NCBI GenBank assembly: GCA_022578605.1 | Contig: MU394074.1 | Coordinates: 310,001 to 374,000, forward strand | Length of the DNA: 64,000 nt | Reading direction: 5' to 3' | Source: Camillea tinctor | Lineage: Eukaryota; Ascomycota; Sordariomycetes; Xylariales; Xylariaceae | Part shown: one piece after another, positions 12,952 to 26,532 of the stretch | Layout of the letters: every line of letters starts with the position of its first letter | Position numbering within the stretch: position 1 is the first letter of the stretch | The notes under the pieces: generated by a model | The model's input: the letters and a program-made list of their open reading frames with translations, nothing else | Databases searched by the model: none | What the model was told of the DNA's origin: nothing | Made by a program: the position numbers and the translations under genes

Positions 12952-13546
12952 ATGCTTTCCTCTACCGCCCCGCTCCCAGCATCATCGTTCATGACGGCAC
13001 CGCCTTCAACCATCGACACGTCGCTACTAGATTCCGCTATGGCCCAGTCGTATCCTCAGTCGGAAGGCATGAGCCTCCAGGTCACGGTGCACATTGCGCC
13101 TGAGAACGTGGACAAGTTCCTGGCTGCATTCAAGCCCGTGTTCGACAAAGTGGCCGCCGAGCCCGAGTGTCTGTTTTTCGAGGTTTATCGGAGTCCGGAA
13201 GAGCCGGGTAAAATCAGCTGGGTGGAGAACTGGTCTAAGGGGAAGGAGTGGTTCTTAAAGGTGAGTTTCTTTCTTTCCCCTATTTACCCCCTTTTCCATT
13301 CTTATGGCCCTCTTTCTTTCTGAGGTCTTATAAGTGAAACCCGCCACCTTCAAAATGATCATGAAGGAATACTGACTAATTCTCGTCGTTGCCATGTAAC
13401 AGCATCAAATTACCAAAGAGTATTATAAGGACTATCTCAATGCTACCGAACCCTTATTCATTAAGCCAAGGGAGTCCCGTGTCCTAGAGCGTGCCGGGCC
13501 CGATTTTTACGTCTGCAAGGAGAAATCGTTTGTGGAGAAGCTCTGA
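12952..13546 (+). CDS. Antibiotic-biosynthesis-monooxygenase (ABM) fold protein
   Basis: Two exons, 12952-13260 and 13403-13546, joined in phase 0 over a 142-nt intron (donor GTGAGT, acceptor AACAG), give 150 aa. Residues about 41-125 match the ABM/YgiN-type ferredoxin-like fold: a first strand LQVTVHIAPEN, helix VDKFLAAFKPVFDKVAAEPEC, then FFEVYRSPEEPGKISWVENWSK and, after the junction, HQITKEYYKDYL. Members are small dimeric proteins, some of which are cofactor-free quinol or polyketide monooxygenases; many fungal members have no known substrate. The first ATG adds a Ser/Pro-rich leader of about 40 residues; internal Met14, Met30 and Met40 are alternative starts, and Met40 would give just the domain. 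The gene converges with the MFS transporter downstream. Confidence 0.85.
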
Positions 13547-14542
13547 AGGTTTGGTAATCTCGACATTATCGGGGATGAGGCATAGTGGTTGAGTGTGTGG
13601 GTGGGTATGATACCCGGTGACGTTTTAGTCGTCATAATCAGATGCGATATGTTTATTCTTGATTATCAAGGCGTTTGGGAGTTATAGGACGTGAAGTACA
13701 GTCACCATCATCATCATATATATCCAGCATTCGGGAGGAATAAGGGAACGCACAAGGTTAGTTATTTTGTGCGTAATTACTTGCACCAAAATAAAAGAGC
13801 ATACAGCAAAGCATGTTAAACAAGTTTTATTTTATTTATCATTTCACTTAGTGCTATCTCCGCCCCCCTCCTCTAACGTCCCCGAAAGGGGAGAGAAAGA
13901 AAACACGAAGCCAATGTTCAGAATCTCGATAGAAACGGTAGTAAGCAACGCCCACGAGACGAGTTCCCAAACGATAGCGCAGAAGCATTGTCGCCGGTCT
14001 CATCTCGGCTGCAAACACGCCATCCCAAGCGATGGCGTAAAAGCACTGTCGCTGGCGAGAGCTGAAAAGTAAACCTCGGGTGACAGCGTATCCAAACACA
14101 GATGGGGTATCATCGCAACGCCAAAGTCCAATAACCTTAACGAAATCAAAGAAGAGAAAAAAAAAAAAGCAAACGAGATGCTGAAAACACCTCATTCCCC
14201 ACGATACGAGCGTATAACGATAGCTCGACAGCATTGTCGCTTTTGCCAATCTCTTATCCAAGTACGCCAATCCTGGAGATGACGGAGCAGGACTTTTGCC
14301 CTCGAAGCCAGAAGAGCTACGCATAATTGGAAGTGTAATGGGTTTAAAATAGAGAGGTATTGAAGAAAGAACAAAAGCGGCGCGAATATTAAAGTGAACG
14401 GTCGGGATGGTAGGTTGAGCTACTCCAGGGAAATCGGTCGCTCTAAGAAGAGGCGACGCACGGATAGCTAGCTGAATCGACTGTTGAAGATCGTTATCGA
14501 GGATGGCCATGGCTCGTTCTCTAGCTAGCAGCAATGCAAGGT
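13547..14542. other. Convergent intergenic region with three diverged motif copies
   Basis: The region between the ABM gene and the transporter contains the 3' ends of both. A minus-strand open frame at 13854-14564 (236 codons) reads through the region but overlaps the transporter's end, opens without an ATG and looks non-proteinaceous, so I do not call it a gene. The motif CGATrGCnnnnnAGCAyTGTCGC occurs at 13972-13994, 14030-14053 and 14218-14240. Confidence 0.5.
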
Positions 14543-16399
14543 TTAGTTCCTTCTGCTCCACCACATACGACCGAAGCCGCGTTGCTGAAGCTCACGACGG
14601 GCAGCCCCATCTTGGAAGCCATCCGAGTCGTTTTGGGTGGAGCTGCCACTGCTATTGATTTTGTGGCTAGGCTTGTTCCCAGCGAGTTTCAGCGCAACGA
14701 ACATGACGAAACTGCTTGCAATGCTCAAGCATAAAATCCCAACCATGGTCAGATTGCTGCGCCGGTATTGGTGCGGACCCGCGGCGGCATCCACAGGCCA
14801 TCCGGTATACAAGGCATATGTGGTTGTAACACTTCCGAGATTGCCCAGGCCAGAGACTAGGGCAGCAGCAGCAGCCACACCAACCTCTCCATGACGGCGC
14901 TGGAAGATCTCGTTTGTCCAAGTCATGCAAATAGGCACAGTCGGACCAAGGCCAAAGCCAACCATCAAAAGCCCCCCATACCTCGCCCAGGGGTTCGAAC
15001 GGGGTGCGAATGTGGTAGTCAGGAGACCAGCGATCTGAATGCACACGGCAGCTGAAAAGAAGAAGGGCCGCAAGCGATGAAACCTATCGGAAATAGGGGT
15101 CACTAGCAAGATTGCGATCAAGTCCATCTAAAACGGTTAGTATCTGAGCGAAACATACCATAGAAATAGTCAACTCACGATCCAGATGGGCGCAAATAGT
15201 AAGCTGAGCTGCACTCCAGTGAACCTCGAGTCTATGCCGCGGATAATGACGGTGCCGTAGAGCTGCGTGCCAATCCCGACACCGACTACCCCGAAGTACA
15301 TCAGGGTCAACGGCCACAGTCGCCAGTCGATAAGAACTCGCCCAAGGTCTTTCAGAGTCCAGGGCCTTGGGTGGTAAACTCGCTTCAGGTCTTCGTAGTG
15401 AACCAGCGCGTCCTCTCCGGTCAGAGCCTCAGGGGTCGGAGGGAGCCATTTCATGATCCCCTTATGAACACGCTTCTCACCCGGGGGTAACGGCCTGTCC
15501 GGCAGCCACCACAACAGCGTGAAGCCGAGGAGCACGGCAAGGAGCCCGTAGATGAGGAACATCCACTGGAAACCCACGAGGCCGCCCAAACCGTCCATAA
15601 GCTGGAAGCCCGCCGATACTAAGCCAACTACGGCGGCGGAGACCTGCGCGGCTGTGAAGTACTGCCCGATTCGCTTGCCGGTCCGAGAAGGCGGGTAAAA
15701 CAGTGTCAGGTAGTAGGACATGCCAGGCCACATGCCGGCAATGACCACTCCGAGGAGAAACCGGAGGAACCTGGTTTCCAACAGTTAGTAACTAGCCTAC
15801 CTCCTACGAGTTTCCTTCCTTTTCTCATAGAGTTCCGATAGGCCAATCACTTACTTCAGACTCCAGGCAGCCCGGACGGCCGTGAAACAAGTCCCGATCA
15901 CGCCGACAGCGAAGACGATACGGGCCATCCAGACGCGAGGACTGAGCCTGCTCATGATGAGGTTCGAGGGGCAATCGAAGATAACGTAGGACACGTAGAA
16001 GAGCGTCAGTGCAGTCGAGACCTCGTTGGACGTGAGTCCGAGCACGGTCATGAGATCGTGTCCGACATCTGCATTCATAGTCTGCGCCAGTCCGATGTTG
16101 GACCGGATGGCGGAGCAGAGGAAGTACAGTATCCAGAAAGCTGTGATGATTCAGCTTTTAGTAAACCTGTATCCTATAATAGGAGGGGGGCATGGTTATA
16201 TGATGATATGCTTGTATGCTTGCTTACCTGGAATGATACGTCTATCGAGCTTCTTATAGACAGCCTCGACACGCTCTATACTATACTCATTTCTCTGAGC
16301 TGCAGAGCCCGTCTCCTGTAGAGGCGTCGGAGCACCATAGGCCGCAGTGGTTTCTGTTGTTGGGAGCTTATCCCCCGTGTCGTGTGAGGTGTCTGCCAT
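14543..16399 (-). CDS. MFS transporter, Dal5/allantoate-permease type (ACS family)
   Basis: Four exons on the minus strand: 16399-16228, 16140-15855, 15770-15179 and 15127-14543. The introns are 87, 84 and 51 nt with donors GTAAGC, GTAAGT and GTGAGT; intron 2 contains a perfect TACTAAC branch site. The joined frame gives 544 aa with about 12 hydrophobic segments. Family hallmarks are the N-terminal VYKKLDRRIIPAFWILYFLC block, YVIFDCPSNLIMSRLSPRVW, FLLGVVIAGMWPGMSYYLTL, FQWMFLIYGLLAVLLGF and LLWWLPDRP. These are typical of the anion:cation symporters related to yeast Dal5, Tna1 and Vht1, which carry organic acids, vitamins or allantoate at the plasma membrane. The exact substrate cannot be read from sequence. 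The start ATG at 16399 gives a cytosolic acidic/polar N-terminus. The next gene on the same strand is a glutamine-synthetase-like enzyme, so a link to nitrogen-compound uptake is possible but speculative. Confidence 0.93.
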
Positions 16400-17825
16400 A
16401 CTTTGACTGCGAAGCAATGGAGGAGCGTGCTACTAGTCTTTTCAGGCTATCTTTTATTTTATAATAAAAAGACGATTCACACGATCTAGTACCACACAGA
16501 TGGGGGAAAGGGGTTAAGTTTTTTTTTCTGTCCCTTTGACCTGATGTATGACCCGGCTTGTAACTAGGCTTGAGATGTTTCTGACGAAGGATTTGACCTG
16601 TGTGTGGTTGGATCGGATATGTATTTGACCTTTTTTTTTGGTATGAGGCTTGGTATCGGTAAGAAAAGGAAGAGAAAAAAAAAGTACTAGCTCGGATCGC
16701 CGCGATCGCTCGCGGGATTTTACGCTATTCGTTGACCGTTCGTTGGGGATCAAGGTTGAGCACGCTAATGGGAATCTAGCCTAACCTAGAGGAACTGAAC
16801 TCTCTCGGCCAATAAAGTAGCGCGTCAATATCAATTTATAAAAATAGCATGAAGCTGTTCAATATCCCAAGCCTATCATTTTTCAACTCATCGCTTTATA
16901 CCTAAGAGTAAAGAGTCCGGATTACTTTAGTTTAGAAACAAAGACTGAGACTTGGATTGATACTTTCAATATCCTGGAAATTTAGAAACAGTACTTAAGT
17001 ATATATACCTTCTTAGGTTGCTGAATGCAAGGGGAATGTATGATTCCCTAGTGATAGTTTATATACAAGGCAAATTATAACAGAATCAAGCTTTGTTTAA
17101 ACGTATAGAGAGGAGGTTAATAATTCAGTACAAATTTGATTACGGTATTATCTCATACTTGACTATCAAGTATAGATATTAATCTAACCCACATAGTGTG
17201 AGAATAATTATGCGATAGCTTTCGACACTGCTGGAGTGAAACCGATCTTTCAAATATTCTTCAAGTCTATCTCAGGTTCCAACAACCCCCCTTTTGACAA
17301 GTTCATGATCTGATAATATATTTGTAGAGAACCTTGAATAGCGAATTCTAAGAACCATCGTATGTTATGAAGCTTTTGAATCCTTACGTGGTTTAGGTAG
17401 ACTACACGCATGGTTTCTTTTCTTTTCTTTTTCTTTCACAATTTTTATAGGCCATCCTCCCTATTAATTCTCTGTTATTAATAGTTTGCTTTTGATGGTG
17501 CTTGAAGCAATATCTATGAATCTATATTTTTTCTACCTTTCTTTCCTCTTTATGCGCATATGAGCAATATTTTCAAGGGGGTATTTAGACGTTGCCTGGT
17601 TCTGTCTAATAGTGGTAGTTACATCGTTTTGCGCAGATATTTTGTTTTATTACTCTCATCTTCATTCCCATGAAGTACACGCTTCTAAAATCAACATAAC
17701 TGTAAGAGAGTAATACGAACGGGCCCCCCTTTTCGATGTAGGAGTTCGCCTCCACGGAAGTCTAACATAGAGAAAATATGAGAAAAAAAAACATTACATC
17801 ATCTCGTCACAAGTAGACAGATAAA
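16400..17825. other. AT-rich intergenic region, no gene seen
   Basis: The first 300 bases upstream of the transporter are its likely promoter. From about 16,800 to 17,700 the DNA is markedly AT/TA-rich, without a usable open frame. It has the look of mutated repeat DNA, but I could not recognise a transposon. Confidence 0.45.
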
Positions 17826-19139
17826 TTAGAAAAATACTAAGCTCCTCCGCCTTCGGGTCTCATCTGTCATCGTGTGCAGGGCCTCCATCTCCTTCTCTTT
17901 CAATCTCACGTACTGCGTGAATATCTCCTCCCCGATCCACTTCTTTAAGTCCTCGTCGCGCTTCGCAGCCTCCAGCGCTGCTGTGAAGGAGTTCGGCATG
18001 CGCTCGAGAATCCCGAAAGTGGCCAAGTCGGCCTCGGTCAGGCCAAATAGTTCCTTGTGGCAATCCTTCCACCGCAAGGACTTGGCCTCCTGGGTTACCC
18101 CGGCGGCTCCCGCTAGCACGACCGCGGCCATGAGGAGGTACATGTTCGACGTGCAGTCGGCGAAGCGCAGCTCCCAGCGGTTATCGCTTATCCTCCGGAC
18201 GGGCAGGTCGCGGTTCTGGTGGCCCCAGCCGATCCAGAGACCCGCCCCGTCTTCTACCACCCGGCAATAGCTATCGTACGTGGGCATGCCTAGCGCACAG
18301 AGCGACTTCATCTTGTGCATGATGCCTTCTATAAATGCTGTGGGCGACTTGGGGGGGTTCATGGACATGTGGACGTGGCAGCCGTTCTGCGGACCTTTCA
18401 GGACAGGCCTAGGAGCCAAGCTCACCCGCACTTCGTGACGGATACCGATGGCGCGGATAGCTTCCTGGGCGAACATGTAGGCATCGATAGCCTCCATAGG
18501 GGGTAAAGGAGCCAAGGCGATTTCCAGCTGGTCGGGTATCTCGACGTGGAAGTGGTAAACTGGGATGCCGGCCGCTTCTAGAGCGGAGACGATCTCCTCC
18601 ATCATGATCAAATTCCGGCCCCTGAGACCGGCAGTCAGAGAATATGCTCCGATACTATCGAGACTATTCACGAGATTCAACTCATCGTCAAGCAGCACAA
18701 ACTCAATCTCAAAGCCCAGGAGGAAATTCGATTGATGATCTGCTTGGAATTGTTTCAACACGTTGCTCAGGAGGTGTCTGGGGCACCTCGCGAAAGGGTC
18801 CGGGGCCTCGGCCTGGGCCACGAAACACATCACGGAAGCATGTCCCGGAGCAAACTCGCACGGCTTGAGGCTTGTCCAGTCAGGACACAGCCGCCACTCT
18901 TGGGGATCTTCTCCGTAGTATTGTGGTATGAATAAAATGGCCATTCTCAGGCAGTTGCCAGCTACGGAGTAGTGGTCACTCCCGGCTGCAAACTCCTCAC
19001 ACCGCTTCCTCGTCACTATTCGAGTGCGGATAACCCCTGAATAGTCGACCCATTGTAGACGGAAGAATTTGGTTCCTGGATTCTTGGTTAAGAAGGATCT
19101 TAGAAGAGTTATGGCCTCCTCTGGTGATGTTTGGGTCAT
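17826..19139 (-). CDS. Glutamine-synthetase-like (GSI/FluG C-terminal type) enzyme
   Basis: An intronless frame of 437 aa covers a complete type-I glutamine-synthetase-like protein. A beta-grasp domain lies at about 20-105 (KFFRLQWVDYSGVIRTR), followed by the catalytic barrel with GFEIEFVLLDD, YHFHVEIPDQLEIAL, NGCHVHMSMN, GHQNRDLPVRR and WELRFADCTSNMYLLMAAVVLAG. These correspond to the metal-ligand glutamates, the nucleotide-binding HxHxS segment and the conserved arginines. Fungal genomes encode several such proteins, some fused to an amidohydrolase domain (FluG); this one lacks that N-terminal domain. The usual P-G-Q-x-E-I motif reads P-D-Q-L-E-I, a Gly-to-Asp change. The substrate may be an amine other than ammonia (gamma-glutamyl-polyamine type enzymes belong here), so true glutamine synthetase activity should not be assumed. 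Confidence 0.88.
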   Translation of the reverse strand: MTQTSPEEAITLLRSFLTKNPGTKFFRLQWVDYSGVIRTRIVTRKRCEEFAAGSDHYSVAGNCLRMAILFIPQYYGEDPQEWRLCPDWTSLKPCEFAPGHASVMCFVAQAEAPDPFARCPRHLLSNVLKQFQADHQSNFLLGFEIEFVLLDDELNLVNSLDSIGAYSLTAGLRGRNLIMMEEIVSALEAAGIPVYHFHVEIPDQLEIALAPLPPMEAIDAYMFAQEAIRAIGIRHEVRVSLAPRPVLKGPQNGCHVHMSMNPPKSPTAFIEGIMHKMKSLCALGMPTYDSYCRVVEDGAGLWIGWGHQNRDLPVRRISDNRWELRFADCTSNMYLLMAAVVLAGAAGVTQEAKSLRWKDCHKELFGLTEADLATFGILERMPNSFTAALEAAKRDEDLKKWIGEEIFTQYVRLKEKEMEALHTMTDETRRRRSLVFF

Positions 19140-22100
19140 GGTGGTGGGCAGAGATAGTGGTAGGACGGATGAGAGAAGGGGGGCTGCGTAAAGGAGAAGC
19201 AGCCCAAGGCTGAAAAAGGTAATGTCTCCTGAAGAGCCTTTGCTGAATGAAGTTAATACAGCGGTGAAGAATGAGAAGACTGGTCCCGGTGTATTGGGTT
19301 AAGTTAGGTTGGATGTGTGATGCTGTGTAAGGCTGGAGGAATAGCTAGAGGGATAGCTAGCTACAGGACAGGGGTATTGCTTGTAACCAGATGGATAATA
19401 GAGTTTGAAGATTAAAAAAAAAAGGATAGATCGGTGTATGTTGTAATGTACGTTGTAAATGTACGTCTGGTAAGTAACTAACCAAGGTACCTAGGCAGGT
19501 AAGCAGTTAGGTTAGTTAGGTCATGTAAGTTAGGTAGACGGTCAGACAGATAAGGTTTATGCTTTCCCCTATTCCCAAAAAGATTCATCGATGCATCGGA
19601 CTGCAATAGGGAGTTTCAACCAACCTTGGGGTGAAAAATAATGGGAATGTGCCTGAAAGTTGTCCAACTGCGAAATGCACTGCACGGATTGGGCGGTGAA
19701 TGCGGGGGCACTTGCCGGTCCTTCCTAGGGCCCCTCAAGCATGCGACGCTTATTATATCATCCTATCAAGATGCGTTTGTTAGACAAGGTTAGGTAGGCA
19801 AGTAGTGACACAGCATTTCCCAAAACTATACGGTGTGCGTCCAATGTATCGATGAAGTCACTCGACCAATGGAATCCAGTTGCGTATATACCAAGAAAAT
19901 ATCTCATGTGTACACGCTAGTATCTTAGATACGTAAGTACTTATCTTACCTTACCCCGGATCTTCTGTCTTGGGTTTTATCCAACTTGGTATATATGCTT
20001 TCTTCGACATCCCTGTCATCTCGACTTATATCTATTTGGAGGAGCCGGGTTGAGCCGCAATCGCTAGGTACCCAGGGATAAAAACATCTAGATTAGTTAG
20101 CTAGGCCAGTTTAATACTTATCACAAATCTCAGATGATGATATGTCTCGCTTTCATATATCCGTGGATATGATCACTTCAAACCAGCTCAGCTGATTTCA
20201 AAAAGAAAAGATTGTGTGCGCGTATGTCTCGGACTCAGCGTCATCGTCTATCTCGCTAACAACGGATTCTTACAGAAGAGGCGCTGGGAACTAAAGCTCG
20301 GTTATTTTGAGAAAGAACTAAAAACTAACCAGCTAGTCTAGGGTATCTCGCGTGGAGACCAACGGTGGCTGCTATAGAAAACCCATGATTGGTCGTAAAT
20401 TTCTCAATCACCATCAACATTGTAATGAACATGCTCTATGGTGCACACCTCTAGTCTTACATGGTAGTAGTGCAGTAAGTATTATGTTATCTACGCTTTT
20501 CATGGTGGTTAAAAGATTTATGACTATAACGAGCTGTGCGCGCGGACCAACGCATACCGCCATCTTACCGACAGCTAAGTAAGTACAATTGAATAAGGTA
20601 CTACATCTCTAAGTTCGAAATGCATTATATAAAGACGATCAAAGATATTTCGTGCAAAGGGAGAAAGAAACAACAGGGGTAGGTTGGCGCTGTATCACGC
20701 CTCATGTACATACTACGCCTTATAATTATGGGTCATGCGGTATGTTGCCTTTAACCAGGGGTTCGAATTAAGTGCGTAGATCGCCGACATGCTGCACGGT
20801 AAAAAGAGCAGGGCGGAGCTAAATCATCCTTCCCAGCTCGACCCAGCAGAGCGAATTCCTGGTTACAAAACTTATCTCCTACATATCTATCTCCAACATG
20901 CAGCAGCAAAACACATGAGCATCATGAATGTTTAAATAAGTGGGCCAAAACAACTCTATATAGGCCCTTACGTATATGTCATATAGTATATTGATAAATT
21001 TAATTTACTTGGAGGTCGATAAGTTAGTGATTGTATAATCTTCACCCCTACCCCTTTATTTTAGATATGCGCGACATTCGCGGACCAATATTAGGTCTAG
21101 ACTAGGGCTTCCGTCTATCCAAGCCTTCGGGGATTTAAAGTTTCCATGCGCTTGTGGTGATCCGGGTTGAGCCGATCCGTGCCGTGCCAGTAGACAAATG
21201 CTCGGAACCAGATCTTTCCACGTTAACTCCCGGTTCCTATGCAAGGAGAAAATTCTGTTTATTCCATATGACACCCTAGAAATACACCCTAAACATATTG
21301 GCAGGGCAGTATATCTATGCTCCTTCAAATTTGTATCGAGGTAAGGCATCATGCTACCTGAAAACCTCTACAGACTTACATTGACATAAAGTTGTCGATC
21401 GTATCATTTCATGAACATACACCTTCAATACACATTATTGAGAAAATAAGCTCAACTCTACTGTTTATATAAACTATCCCGACGTGGAAAAGCTGTCTTT
21501 AAGTGCCACGAGATCGGACATATGATGCCTTTGCATGATGCAGCAAACATCATCTCCCTGACAGCTATCATTTCATGTAGAGTTCAGAAGGAAGCCATGT
21601 GTTTAGAAACTCCTTTCTTTGTTACATGAAAAATTTGCCCTTGACACTCTTAACTAAGAGACAATGCCCCCCTTCGCCCACTCAGCTGACCAATTTCATC
21701 TTGTCTTAGTTGGTTTGCCATAGAGGTAGCAGTTGTGACGTATGTTATTATTTGATTCCTGAGAAATTTAAATTGTATATCATTAGCTTTGATACGATGC
21801 TTGACAGGACCCCTAATACGGAAACCTAATGATATATCTTCACCTAACAGCATCTTATTCGACGTCAGTATGAAAGCATCTGAATGCAATAGGTTTATGG
21901 GATACTAATCTAAGGATTAGGATAAAATATAGTTACCTATATAATGATGCATCTTAGAAATATTGCCTTGGAGATATCAAAGAATAATATACGTCAACAT
22001 TTTCATATTTACCAACTCATATAAAGGATGGCATATAGTAGTCTGGCGATCTGAAGAAGATTTGGTCTAACGGGAATGGAGGGCTTGGGTCTTGCGTATT

Positions 22101-25007
22101 GGATTACTCTTTCAAGGCGTTGTGTAAAATACAACTCATGAATAGAAATATACTAAATATATTGTAATAATACAAACATAAAATATAAGACCTTCGATGC
22201 ACTACTAGAGCAAGAGTCGCATTTGTCGCTGAGAAGATGGGCGAATTAATAAACATGAGCAGGCCGTTCAGATTATAGCTGTTATAAATCTACTTATTCC
22301 CGAGCCAGGTTTTTCTCGACTTCCATGATTTAAGCATCTGCACTCGTCCTAGTATTACTACGCCAGCGTATCAATACATTAGTGGATTTTCCCAGGTAAC
22401 TGGTCCTGCATACGATGCGGAGAGGGTCACATGAGATTTACGGAATCCTACGTCAGGTAGGTTCCCAACACTTTAGAAAGAGCTAACTTAGCTACATAGT
22501 GCCGGTTACCCGGGCTGGAATTCCTTCAGTAATGACACTATTGCAGCTATTCCCTTGATGTACCTCTAAGTAAAATGAAGTTAATGGTTGGTGGTGAAAG
22601 GCATCCAGTGATCCTTTTCCATGAAATAAAAATTATAAAATATATCTTAGCGAGTGTAGTATAAGCATATACTAGATTTTTTTTTTTTTTTTTTTTAAAT
22701 ATTCACTCGACTAGAATTATGTGAAGAATTGTCATGTTGTGTATTTTCGTTGCCTCATTGTCTTATTAGACTTGTAAAGCCATCAGAATATTTCGCCTCT
22801 GTACCTTTCCTTACCAGAACTAGTAAATAGATTTGAGCTTTATATTTGGCTCATTATTTGTATGCTCATGCCCTGAATCTAGTAATAAGAGTTGATCAAA
22901 TTTATGTATCTTCCATAGATCTTGGTGTAAGTTGCTTACAAACGTACTGGTTATTTACCAGTATCCTACACCACCTCCCATTGAAGTCGTGGCATACATA
23001 TTGCCCCGAGTCCGAGTCCAAGTAAAAGTGTGTATTTTCCGCATGTAATACAACTCCTCAACAATTTATATAAAATTACCTAGGTAGATTTACTGTATAT
23101 GTTATAACATAAAAATAGACAAAAAAAAAAAAAGGAAAAAAGATGCATGTCGGAGTTGCGGAGTTGGAGTTGCCAGGGGGTTTATAGAACCAAAACCGGT
23201 TCTTCTATTCTGCAAATCAGTTCGGTCAACATACAAGGAATATGCTCACGCGACATGCGAATGACATTCTGTTTTCTATATCCTGTTCCCTTATCTTTTA
23301 GATGCAAGTGCTTAATATATCGATAGCATCATGAGTGGCTTCTTCAGTGATCGTCAGGGTATGCCTTCCCAATGCCTTCCCAACCTAGGTGCATTTCCAA
23401 ATCGACTAATGTCGTTGGAGCGCATCACATAGATATGATAACTCACGAGGTTAAGCTACAGACCCAAGTTGCCTTAGCTACCTTGGCTAGATTAGTTGGG
23501 CTTGAATACCATGCTTAGGTCCACTGCCGAGACTTGCGACGGGACCTTAAGCTCGTATCGCGGCACCGGGCCCAGGGGTGTGTTCATTTGCCCAATTTAG
23601 TAGACCTACGGCCGAAAAGAGACGGGACGGCGAGCTCCGCATCTTTCCTTTCTTTCTACTTGTAGCTATTGCCCGAGCCTCGGTTGACCAAATTCTTATG
23701 TGATAAAGCTTTTAAATAAAGAGAGTCTCTATCGAGACGATCAAGATTGGTCATATCCCTTTAGCTAAATGGGGGTTTATCTCAATATATTTCTTGGCTA
23801 TATCTCTCTTGGGCGAAATGTAGATTGATCCTTGTCGAGGGGCCACCTAACTATAAGAAACCTAGTTGCCGATTGCGTCTTTTTCTCTATGGTGCAATGC
23901 AATATATTGGGAACATCAATCTACCTATTCTCTTGAGTCAGAGACCTCCTTTCATTATAATTGGAAGCAAAGTGTCGTATATCAACCACATACAACACAG
24001 TTATTATTATAGAAGATATCGATTAGTAGACCCAAGCTCTGAAAATTACCTAGGTTGGGTCTCGTATAAGCTGAAAGACGTCACCGTACTATCTAGGTAG
24101 TTGGGTGAATATAGGTATATCATAGGGTGAGAAGAATTAGAGTATAACTCCATCATCCTCGCACAGAACCCCTTTCCGGTAAGGTGGCGATCGCTTAAGT
24201 ATACAACGCCATAGGCTTCCCTTTAACTCTTCCCCAGTGTTTAGAAGAAGATAAGCTTAATTCTTCATGATACTATGACTAAGGAAGCCTATATAACATG
24301 GTAGTCATAGAAGTGCTAGGTAAAGCTAGTATAGGGTTGCCGCTCGAGCTAACCAACCATCCCCGGATCTATCGACTAGAATAGCAGGTGAGTAAGGCTC
24401 ACATGGCCGGGGCCTCCCCTGGTGCAACCTCGACCTTCCTTTAACGAGCCGTATGGTAAACTTAAACAGCCCGGTTTCTAGAACCCCCACCGCGCGCTTA
24501 AACATGCCGAGCACACTAGAGGGAACGTGTTGCGGTATCATTCCCGGTTCGTAGCTGACTAAACCGAGTTGCGCATAGTCCGCCATGGAGTCGCATAGTC
24601 CTAAACCCAGCTAACAACCACTCGTGATTTTTGGCCTCAATAGCGAATGTTCGTATTGAGAAAACATAGCAATGCCCTTTGGCGCTTAGCTTTAGGTCAA
24701 CAACCCGCAATGAGACTCACGCGCCGTCTTGGGTTGACCTGTTCTATAGTCTTTTAGGCAGGCTGGAATATCTATGCTTCTTGGCGAGTATCGCGCAACG
24801 CCCGAAGTTGGAAGAGTGATCTTTGATATGGATTCAAGATGCGATGATATGATATTTGGAAGCCTACAGCGTGAAATTTGCAAGTATATATAGTGATGAC
24901 GATCTCCCCTTGATGAAAACACAAGAACAGCACCAGCATCCTAATCTCTAGATCTCATCTCTCGGTCTTTACTCGCTTCTCACTCGCTTCTTCGTTCACT
25001 TCTCAAG
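19140..25007. other. TA-rich gene desert, probable RIP-degraded DNA
   Basis: Nearly 5.9 kb without a recognisable gene. Much of 20,900-23,850 is strongly AT/TA-rich with many stop codons in all frames and a T homopolymer at about 22,678-22,696. A somewhat GC-richer island at about 24,150-24,720 contains minus-strand frames (24326-24586 and 24516-24710) that look protein-like but match no family I know; they may be remnants of a decayed gene. The last 150 bases hold the promoter of the subtilase. The pattern is what repeat-induced point mutation (C to T at CpA) leaves behind, but I have not measured dinucleotide indices. Confidence 0.5.
24885..24892 (+). promoter_or_regulatory. TATA box of the subtilase gene
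   Basis: TATATATA lies 116 bases upstream of the protease ATG. A pyrimidine-rich stretch (about 24,945-25,005, CTTCTCACTCGCTTC-like), typical of fungal transcription start regions, fills the space to the ATG. A consensus TATA is uncommon in this window and fits a strongly inducible secreted enzyme. Confidence 0.5.

Positions 25008-26532
<1,525 letters not shown>

Noticed and set aside
13854..14564. 236-codon minus-strand open frame
   Set aside because: It overlaps the transporter's 3' end, opens with GTG rather than ATG and has an implausible composition with homopolymer Phe; the open frame seems incidental.
12952..19139. Possible secondary-metabolite cluster (ABM protein, MFS transporter, synthetase-like enzyme)
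   Set aside because: No polyketide synthase, peptide synthetase, terpene synthase or cluster regulator is adjacent, and the three genes have separate plausible roles.
20750..20775. tRNA-like T-loop GGGGTTCGAATT
   Set aside because: The flanking bases cannot pair into a T stem and no acceptor or anticodon arm is present.
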